DNA from: CADEDV01 sp036374495
Lineage (GTDB): Bacteria; Bacteroidota; Bacteroidia; Chitinophagales; Chitinophagaceae
Reading direction: 5' to 3'
DNA: 13,737 nt
Assembly (NCBI GenBank): GCA_965652975.1
Contig: CBFGYO010000110.1
Coordinates: 1-13,737, forward strand
Shown here: one piece after another, positions 6,411-11,512 of the stretch
How the letters are laid out: every line of letters starts with the position of its first letter
Position numbering within the stretch: position 1 is the first letter of the stretch
Notes under the pieces: model-generated
Seen by the model: only the letters and a program-made list of their open reading frames with translations
What the model was told of the DNA's origin: nothing
The model's database searches: none
Position numbers and translations under genes: made by a program

Positions 6411-7217
6411 ATGATTCATCCGCATACATACATTCATCCGAATGCAAAACTGGCTACCAACGTAAAAGTTGACCCTTTTACGGTTATACACCAGGACGTC
6501 GAAATTGGAGAGGGAACCTGGATCGGTTCGAATGTAACCATCATGGAAGGCGCCCGGATTGGCAAAAATTGCCGGGTATTTCCAGGGGCTGTAATTGCCG
6601 CCATTCCACAGGATCTGAAGTATGAAGGTGAATACTCCCTGGTTGTGATCGGCGACAATACCACTATCCGCGAATTTGTGACGGTAAACAGGGGTACCAA
6701 GGAAAAAGAGAAAACTGTTGTTGGCAAGAATTGCCTGTTGATGGCCTATTGTCACCTCGCACACGACTGCATTGTTGGCGACAATGTGATAATGAGCAAC
6801 AACACGCAGATTGCCGGTCACGTAACCATTGGCGACTGGGCAATCCTCGGCGGGATGTGTGCTATTCACCAATTTGTACACATCGGCCAGCACTCAATGC
6901 TGAGTGGTGGATCGCTTGTGGGTAAGGATGTTCCTCCTTATATCAAAGGTGCCCGCAACCCGATTTCTTATGCCGGTGTCAATTCAATTGGGTTGAAAAG
7001 AAGAGGTTTTACCGTTGAAAAAATCAATCATATTCTCGAAATATACCGTGTTATTTATGGTAAGGGCCTGAACATTTCGCAGGCAGTAGAATATCTTGAA
7101 GAGGAATTTGCAGCTACCGATGAGCGGGATGAGATCGTCCAGTTTATCAGGGCGTCACAACGCGGAATAATCAAACGCTTCACAAAAACCAATGGCGATG
7201 AAGGTATCGTTGACTGA
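6411..7217 (+). CDS. lpxA: Acyl-ACP--UDP-N-acetylglucosamine O-acyltransferase LpxA
   Basis: LpxA performs the first step of lipid A synthesis, moving a 3-hydroxyacyl chain from acyl carrier protein to the 3-OH of UDP-GlcNAc in the cytoplasm; it acts as a trimer. The 268 residues are close to the usual length of about 260. The first 180 or so form hexapeptide repeats of a left-handed beta-helix (IGEGTWIGSNVTIMEGARIG and so on). PQDLKY is at 66-71, and the active-site segment CHLAHDC is at 114-120, with His118 equivalent to E. coli catalytic His125 and His115 equivalent to His122. The C-terminus is helical (GLKRRGFT onward). The ATG at 6411 begins MIHPHTYIHP, the standard family start. It overlaps the following ABC ATPase gene by 26 bases. 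The usual lipid A partners lpxD and lpxC are not beside it here; an AraC gene faces away upstream. Confidence 0.97.
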   Translation: MIHPHTYIHPNAKLATNVKVDPFTVIHQDVEIGEGTWIGSNVTIMEGARIGKNCRVFPGAVIAAIPQDLKYEGEYSLVVIGDNTTIREFVTVNRGTKEKEKTVVGKNCLLMAYCHLAHDCIVGDNVIMSNNTQIAGHVTIGDWAILGGMCAIHQFVHIGQHSMLSGGSLVGKDVPPYIKGARNPISYAGVNSIGLKRRGFTVEKINHILEIYRVIYGKGLNISQAVEYLEEEFAATDERDEIVQFIRASQRGIIKRFTKTNGDEGIVD

Positions 7218-7866
7218 TGCCGGTAAACGCTTTAACCGCGATTGGATCTTTCGTCATTTTACCTATATATTCGAATCAGGTGTTTCATATGCCATAACCG
7301 GACCCAACGGATCGGGAAAAAGCACTTTGTTGCAGGCAATATCCGGATCGCTTCACCTGAATGAAGGCAGGGTGGAATTCAACACCGGACCCACAGTTAG
7401 CATCCGTATTATGGAAACACCCGATGCCATAAAGAGTATTCCCGGAAAATTGCCCGATGAAGAACAATATAGCAGGGTTTCTATCTGCGCACCCTACCTG
7501 GAAGTGGTAGAAGAAATGACCTTCCTGGAGTTCCTCGCATTTCATGGAAATTTCAAACCATGGCTGGATGGAATTACACCTGATAAAATCGCTGGTATGG
7601 TTGGACTTGAAAAGGCGCGCAACAAACAGATTCGTTATTATTCTTCCGGTATGAAGCAAAGAGTGAAGCTTGCGCAGTGTATTTTTTCCGCAACACCAAT
7701 CGTTCTGCTGGATGAACCCTGCACTAACCTCGATGCTGCAGGTATTGCACTTTATCATCAACTAATACAGGATCATTGCCGTGACAGGCTGGTAATCGTT
7801 AGCAGTAATGATGAAGTGGAATATAAATTCTGCAAGGAGAAGATCGATATTCTCCAGTATAAATAA
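7192..7866 (+). CDS. ABC ATPase lacking Q-loop Gln and switch His
   Basis: This 224-residue stand-alone ATP-binding subunit has Walker A GPNGSGKST (37-45), signature SSGMKQ (151-156), Walker B VLLDEP (171-176) and D-loop NLDAAG (179-184). Two usual catalytic positions differ: the Q-loop region reads ICAPYLEVVEEMT with no Gln, and the switch-His position reads VIVSSND with Asn206 where THD is typical. No membrane-spanning partner is encoded next to it. The start lies inside the end of lpxA, at 7192 or two codons later at 7198, so translation is probably coupled to lpxA. The context suggests a link to envelope or lipopolysaccharide biogenesis, but this is inference; it could also be an exporter ATPase with a distant permease. 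A strong palindrome follows its stop. Confidence 0.88.
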   Translation: MAMKVSLTDAGKRFNRDWIFRHFTYIFESGVSYAITGPNGSGKSTLLQAISGSLHLNEGRVEFNTGPTVSIRIMETPDAIKSIPGKLPDEEQYSRVSICAPYLEVVEEMTFLEFLAFHGNFKPWLDGITPDKIAGMVGLEKARNKQIRYYSSGMKQRVKLAQCIFSATPIVLLDEPCTNLDAAGIALYHQLIQDHCRDRLVIVSSNDEVEYKFCKEKIDILQYK

Positions 7867-7875
7867 TTGCGATCA

Positions 7876-7909
7876 GTTGTTTCACGCAAAGCGCTTTGCG
7901 CGAAACAAC
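7876..7909. terminator. 34-bp near-perfect palindrome after the lpxA/ABC unit
   Basis: The left half GTTGTTTCACGCAAAGC pairs with the right half GCTTTGCGCGAAACAAC at 16 of 17 positions; the only mismatch is A7884 opposite C7901. It begins 10 bases after the ABC ATPase stop, so it may end or stabilise that transcript. No T-tract follows on the plus strand, so it is not a canonical intrinsic terminator. The 13-mer GTTTCACGCAAAG (7879-7891) recurs in inverse orientation at 9551-9563, which points to a dispersed repeat family. Confidence 0.55.
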
Positions 7910-7998
7910 GAAATTTCAGACAACTTCCATTTGTTACAAGCGGCAATCACCGCATTTCCCAAAATTCTTAAATTACCGTACTCCTCAAAAACGAAATC

Positions 7999-9204
7999 AT
8001 GCGAAAACATCCTGTTACAATGCTTGCTGCATTGATATTTTCATTCACTCTACATGCCCAGCATACTTATAAGGAAGTGAGCCTGCCGCAGCTTATGGAA
8101 ATAACAAAGAAGGGCGACAAAGGATATATTATTCTTGACGTACGCAGCCCCGGAGAATATGTTGACACAGTTCCTGGTGGTAAACGCGTGGGCATAGGCC
8201 GCATCAAAACTGCAATTAATATTCCCATCCAGGATCTTCTTCAAAAGCCTGAAGCGTTAGCGCGGCTTGAAAAGTATAAGAATGAAGATATTTATGTTAT
8301 TTGTTCGCATAGCTATCGTAGCCGTCGTATTTCAAACCTGTTGCTGGAAAAAGGTTTTGCCCATGTAAATAATGTAAAAGGTGGCATGTCGGAATGGTAC
8401 CGCAACTACGATGTGTTGCAGCCTTATGCTGCTGGTATTTATGAAAATAATATATCCTACCACAACATAGCGCCGGCACAACTATTCAGAAAGCTCAAAG
8501 CAAAAGAGCAGGTGGAGTTGATTGGATTTCGCAGTGCACCAAAATTCTCTTTCGATTCAATGGTTGCCCCACTTTATTTGATATATCCCGACTTTAAAAA
8601 TGTTACTTATTACCAGCCAACGGATACCCTGGCGTTGCTGGAAAAATTGGAAGGAAATTATGACAAGACCGTTGTACTATTCAATACTATCGGTGGTGGC
8701 GCTACCGATATTGCGGTATGGCTTACGCAAAAAGGATATAAAAATGTAAATCACCTGGTGGGCAACCTGCCAGGGTTTTATGAATACCTGGCGAATTATC
8801 AACCGGCTGTAATAAATGATTACATGCCGTCCAAAAATGCAATTCAATATTACACCCCGCTTCAATTTTGTAAAAATACTCCGGCAAATGTGCAGTGGGT
8901 GGATATCAGGCACGATACTACTTATAACAAGGTCACGCAGGGAACCAAGCTTAGTTATAAAACACTTATAGGTGCAGTAAACTTTCCATTTTATAAAAAT
9001 GCCGATGAATTCGAAAAACAATTTACCGATAAGAGCAAATTGTACTTATTGATCCCTGAGCAGGGATATGTAGGTGTTGACCTGGTGAACGCATTATTAA
9101 AAAAAGGATACCGGGTAGGCTGGTTGATTGGAGGTATTGAGAGGTGGGAGTGGTATACTAATAATATTGATGAGTTTAAGTGTGGGGGTGCGCTTGCGAT
9201 GTAG
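7999..9204 (+). CDS. Exported triple-rhodanese protein, one active module
   Basis: The 401-residue protein has a signal peptide (1-21, ending LHAQ) and three rhodanese-like modules at about 25-138, 155-267 and 285-390. Module 1 is complete: ILDVRSPGEY (45-54), then VICSHSYRSRR (100-110) with catalytic-type Cys102, and GGMSEW. Module 2 keeps the fold pattern (VVLFNTIGGGATDIAVWL, then GNLPGFYEYL), but the Cys position is Asn229. Module 3 (VDIRHDT, LYLLIPEQGYVGVDLV, GGIERWEWY) has Pro353 there. Rhodanese domains move sulfur or bind persulfide through the active Cys; degenerate copies usually serve structure or binding. The product should act in the periplasm, perhaps in sulfane-sulfur handling (inference). 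It appears monocistronic: the palindrome lies upstream and a repeat-filled gap downstream. A clear promoter was not found in 7910-7998. Confidence 0.88.
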   Translation: MRKHPVTMLAALIFSFTLHAQHTYKEVSLPQLMEITKKGDKGYIILDVRSPGEYVDTVPGGKRVGIGRIKTAINIPIQDLLQKPEALARLEKYKNEDIYVICSHSYRSRRISNLLLEKGFAHVNNVKGGMSEWYRNYDVLQPYAAGIYENNISYHNIAPAQLFRKLKAKEQVELIGFRSAPKFSFDSMVAPLYLIYPDFKNVTYYQPTDTLALLEKLEGNYDKTVVLFNTIGGGATDIAVWLTQKGYKNVNHLVGNLPGFYEYLANYQPAVINDYMPSKNAIQYYTPLQFCKNTPANVQWVDIRHDTTYNKVTQGTKLSYKTLIGAVNFPFYKNADEFEKQFTDKSKLYLLIPEQGYVGVDLVNALLKKGYRVGWLIGGIERWEWYTNNIDEFKCGGALAM

Positions 9205-9277
9205 ATGTAAAGTTCTTTATGCGGAAGGTATTTTCCCGTAAAGGCCGCAAAATGCTTACGAGTATCTGTCCTCTGCT

Positions 9278-9321
9278 TACTTTTTGCCTTGATGCAAAAA
9301 AGTAACAAAAAAAATCAAGGC
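9278..9321. repeat. Two overlapping, mutually exclusive hairpins
   Basis: Hairpin A pairs TTACTTTTTGC (9278-9288) with GCAAAAAAGTAA (9294-9305, one extra A) around CTTGAT. Hairpin B pairs GCCTTGAT (9286-9293) with ATCAAGGC (9314-9321), perfect over 8 bp. The stems share bases 9286-9293, so only one can form at a time. Similar TTGATGCAAAAAAGTAAC-like sequence is something I recall as dispersed in Bacteroidota genomes; this is unverified memory. Confidence 0.6.
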
Positions 9322-9323
9322 TC

Positions 9324-9483
9324 CAGGAAAATGGCTAAAAATTACGGTGTAATGCGAAGCGCAGGGGACTCGCGCCGACTACACTACATTTCTAATCCCT
9401 ATGGCGCTCAAACAAGCCCTGCGCTTATCACGACTGCGGCGTGATTCGCTTTACTCCGTAATTTTCTTAACGCCATTTTTCTG
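9324..9483. repeat. Nested imperfect inverted-repeat (foldback) element, about 160 bp
   Basis: The outer arms are CAGGAAAATGGC (9324-9335) and the complement of 9472-9483, matching at 11 of 12. The next arms, 9338-9358 and 9445-9465, match at 19 of 21 (AAAATTACGG then GTAA and GCGAA). An inner pair AAGCGCAGGG (9357-9366) and CCCTGCGCTT (9417-9426) is perfect over 10 bp, and GCGCC (9372-9376) pairs with GGCGC (9403-9407) inside that. The right arm alone carries an extra hairpin, ATCACG (9427-9432) with CGTGAT (9440-9445). No transposase is encoded and no target duplication was recognised. It may be a MITE-like or REP-like element. Confidence 0.7.
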
Positions 9484-9523
9484 ATGCCGTTAACTTCTAT
9501 GATAGCAGATGGATTAATAAATT

Positions 9524-9563
9524 CTTTGCGTCTCTGCGCTTCTTAGCGAGCTTTGCGTGAAAC
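9524..9563. repeat. CTTTGCG word repeat, shared in inverse with the 7876 palindrome
   Basis: CTTTGCG occurs at 9524-9530 and 9551-9557, separated by related CTGCGC and TTAGCGAG words. CTTTGCGTGAAAC (9551-9563) is the exact reverse complement of 7879-7891. It ends 16 bases before the end of the alanine dehydrogenase gene. Confidence 0.6.
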
Positions 9564-9579
9564 CTCTGATTCCGACACT

Positions 9580-10794
9580 TTATCTCTGGCTGGCAATAAG
9601 CAAATTGAGATCAGTATACTTAAGATCAAACCGCTCGCTCAGGTAAAAATTGGTAAGCGATCCTTTGAAGAGATAGATACCGCTACGCAGATGCACCTGG
9701 TGCCAGACAAGGTTTTCAAAACCTCCATCTTCACCTGCTTCGAGAAGGAGTGGCATGAGTACATTGCTGATAGCCTGTGAAGCCGTGCGGGCAAAACCCG
9801 ACGGGATATTCGGCACGCAATAATGAATCACCCCGTATTTCATAAAGATGGGATGTTCGTGCGAAGTAATTTCTGATGTTTCGAAACATCCGCCACGGTC
9901 GATGCTAACATCGATTACCACAGCACCTGGGCGCATGTTGCTCACCATTTCTTCTGTAACAACCATCGGTGTACGGCCTGTTTCGGAAGCAAGTGCGCCA
10001 ACTGCCACTTCACAGGTCTTTAATTGTTTGGAAAGCATCCGTGGTTCAATCACGGATGTCCACAGGCGATGCCCGATATTATTCTGTAATCTCTTTAAGC
10101 GGTATACTGAATTGTCAAATACTTTCACTGAAGCTCCCAGTGCGAGTGCTGCCCTTGCGGCATATTCGCCTACTATACCAGCGCCAATGATTATTACTTT
10201 TGTAGGAGCAATGCCAGAGATACCGCCGAGTAATACACCTTTTCCATGGTTGGCAGATCCGAGGTATTGTGCCGCAATAAGCATAACTGCACTGCCGGCA
10301 ATTTCACTCATGCTACGCACTATCGGATAGGAATCACTGTCATCCTTTAAATTTTCAAAGGAAATGGCAGTTACCCTTTTCTCCATCATTTTCTCCAGTA
10401 TCTCAGCTTTAAGAACGGACAAGTGTATGGGTGAAATGATCACCTGGTTCATTTGCAACAGTGGTAGATCTTCATCGATCACCGGTGCACTTTTAACCAG
10501 TACGGGAGCTTTGAATACTTCGGCCCTGTCGTAAACGATCCTGGCCCCTGCTTCGCTATAATCCTTATCGCGAAAATGTGCTGCCTCGCCGGCATTGTGC
10601 TCAATTACTACCTGGTGACCGTTGCTTACCAGTACACTTACCGCATCGGGCGTGAGCGCAACACGATTTTCCTGGAAGGCGATTTCTTTCGGAATCCCGA
10701 TATGCATTTGCGAACCCTTTGGTTTAATATCAAGGGTTTCTTCCAGGGTTTCGTAACTGAATGACGTGCTTATTTTGGGTTTTTGCTGGCTCAT
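9580..10794 (-). CDS. ald: Alanine dehydrogenase
   Basis: This cytoplasmic enzyme interconverts L-alanine and pyruvate plus ammonia using NAD. The 404-residue protein shows the family pattern: MHIGIPKEIAFQENRVALTP (30-49) with substrate-site Arg44, Lys101 in VLVKSAP, His124 in SPIHLSV, the NAD motif GAGIVG (204-209) with Asp227 at the end of the second beta strand, and VIDVSIDRGGCFE (293-305) with the active-site aspartates. It is about 30 residues longer than the classical enzyme because of an N-terminal extension before MHIGIPKE, which I recall as usual for Bacteroidota members. The alternative start at Met30 would give the classical length, but the upstream ATG at 10794 fits the gap from tsaE. 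It lies 52 bases downstream of tsaE on the same strand. It converges on the rhodanese gene across the repeat-filled gap. Confidence 0.96.
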   Translation of the reverse strand: MSQQKPKISTSFSYETLEETLDIKPKGSQMHIGIPKEIAFQENRVALTPDAVSVLVSNGHQVVIEHNAGEAAHFRDKDYSEAGARIVYDRAEVFKAPVLVKSAPVIDEDLPLLQMNQVIISPIHLSVLKAEILEKMMEKRVTAISFENLKDDSDSYPIVRSMSEIAGSAVMLIAAQYLGSANHGKGVLLGGISGIAPTKVIIIGAGIVGEYAARAALALGASVKVFDNSVYRLKRLQNNIGHRLWTSVIEPRMLSKQLKTCEVAVGALASETGRTPMVVTEEMVSNMRPGAVVIDVSIDRGGCFETSEITSHEHPIFMKYGVIHYCVPNIPSGFARTASQAISNVLMPLLLEAGEDGGFENLVWHQVHLRSGIYLFKGSLTNFYLSERFDLKYTDLNLLIASQR

Positions 10795-10837
10795 GAAGTT
10801 GGTTGCAATCCCATCATTGCGGGCGTTGGCAAGAATT

Positions 10838-10845
10838 CAAAAATA
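10838..10845 (-). promoter_or_regulatory. Candidate -7 box between tsaE and ald
   Basis: The minus strand reads TATTTTTG (TAnnTTTG) immediately after the tsaE stop. It would give alanine dehydrogenase its own transcript with a leader of roughly 40 bases. No -33 match was found, and the sequence is AT-rich, so confidence is low. Confidence 0.3.
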
Positions 10846-10846
10846 A

Positions 10847-11272
10847 CTAATTATTGCCTATCCGTAGCGTTCTTGTTTGGGTATCGATGGCTGTAAGATA
10901 AAGATGCACCGTGTGCTCAGGGAAAATACTTATGGCTTTTTCGGGCCATTCCACAAGGTTTATATGGTCGCTGTACAAACAATCCTCTACGCCGGCCTGG
11001 ATCGCTTCCTCTTCATCCTTTACGCGGTATAGGTCGATATGATAAATTTTGCCTGTTTTACCATTATCATCGTAGAGGTATTCGTTGATGATCGAAAATG
11101 TAGGACTACCCACCACGTCTTTTACTCCGCGTGCATCACAAAGTGCATGTATGAAGGTTGTTTTGCCCGCACCCATTTCACCATGAAAAGCAAATACGCT
11201 GCGATCACCAACCAGTTCCCAGCATGATTTTGCAACCTCGTTTATATTATCCAGTGTGAAGGTCCAAAGCAT
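10847..11272 (-). CDS. tsaE: tRNA threonylcarbamoyladenosine biosynthesis ATPase TsaE
   Basis: TsaE is the ATPase that works with TsaB, TsaC and TsaD to form N6-threonylcarbamoyladenosine at position 37 of ANN-decoding tRNAs. The 141-residue product has Walker A GEMGAGKT (31-38), then VGSPTFSIINEY, HIDLYRVKDEEEA, and DCLYSDHINLVEWPEKA near the C-terminus, all family hallmarks; length is typical. The frame remains open 16 codons further upstream to 11320, but that extension lies in an intergenic word repeat and adds non-family residues, so the ATG at 11272 (MLWTFTL) is chosen. It is followed on the same strand by ald. Upstream, across 240 bases, a copper ATPase gene faces the other way. Confidence 0.95.
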   Translation of the reverse strand: MLWTFTLDNINEVAKSCWELVGDRSVFAFHGEMGAGKTTFIHALCDARGVKDVVGSPTFSIINEYLYDDNGKTGKIYHIDLYRVKDEEEAIQAGVEDCLYSDHINLVEWPEKAISIFPEHTVHLYLTAIDTQTRTLRIGNN

Positions 11273-11280
11273 AGAAACAA

Positions 11281-11374
11281 TGTGAAGATGTGAAAATATG
11301 GAAATTGAAGAACACTCCAAGATCGAAAGACATGAATGTCCATTTTCACATTTTCATATTTTCACATTTTCACA
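11281..11374. repeat. Phased 8-bp repeats in inverted orientation
   Basis: On the right are four back-to-back 8-mers: TTTTCACA (11343-11350), TTTTCATA (11351-11358), TTTTCACA (11359-11366) and TTTTCACA (11367-11374). On the left are three complementary-sense units: TGTGAAGA, TGTGAAAA and TATGGAAA (11281-11304). A 38-base spacer separates them. It fills the divergent tsaE/copper-ATPase gap. The units are too short and unspaced to be CRISPR. Confidence 0.7.
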
Positions 11375-11437
11375 TTTGCTTGCAACCATGTTGTGAACAT
11401 ATTCCCCCATTCGCAAAATATGAGTAGCAGGGATTGG

Positions 11438-11445
11438 TAATTTTG
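11438..11445 (+). promoter_or_regulatory. Candidate -7 box for the copper ATPase gene
   Basis: TAATTTTG matches TAnnTTTG, 67 bases before the ATG. No -33 match is present. A small dyad ATGTT-GTG-AACAT (11388-11400) lies upstream and could be an operator, but 5-bp arms are weak evidence. Downstream, an AAAAGGAG ribosome-binding site (11493-11500) precedes the ATG by 12 bases. Confidence 0.4.
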
Positions 11446-11512
11446 TATAAGCGGGTGCTGCGGGTCAACCGTTGTGCCACTGACTTGTTTATAAAAGGAG
11501 AAGTCCCGAATT

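Larger units (their letters stand above)
9205..9579. other. 375-bp gene-free gap between convergent genes
   Basis: The rhodanese gene ends at its left edge and alanine dehydrogenase (opposite strand) ends at its right edge. I see no convincing coding frame. The gap holds, in order, a weak TGCGG/CCGCA dyad near 9220-9250, the competing hairpins at 9278-9321, the nested foldback at 9324-9483, and a CTTTGCG word repeat at 9524-9563. Confidence 0.7.

Noticed and set aside
6345..6893. 182-codon antisense frame across the lpxA start
   Set aside because: It is a shadow of lpxA, with no family resemblance and no start context of its own.
7876..7909. Canonical intrinsic terminator
   Set aside because: The stem is strong but no T-tract follows on either strand, so it is kept only as a possible terminator or repeat.
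9553..9780. Plus-strand 75-codon frame starting in the CTTTGCG repeat
   Set aside because: Most of it is antisense to the end of alanine dehydrogenase and no motif is visible.
11273..11320. 16-residue N-terminal extension of TsaE
   Set aside because: It is encoded by the TGTGAAAA word repeat and lies outside the family length; the ATG at 11272 fits the family start.
11343..11374. Short regularly spaced repeats that could suggest a CRISPR array
   Set aside because: The units are 8 bp, back to back, with no spacers and no cas genes.
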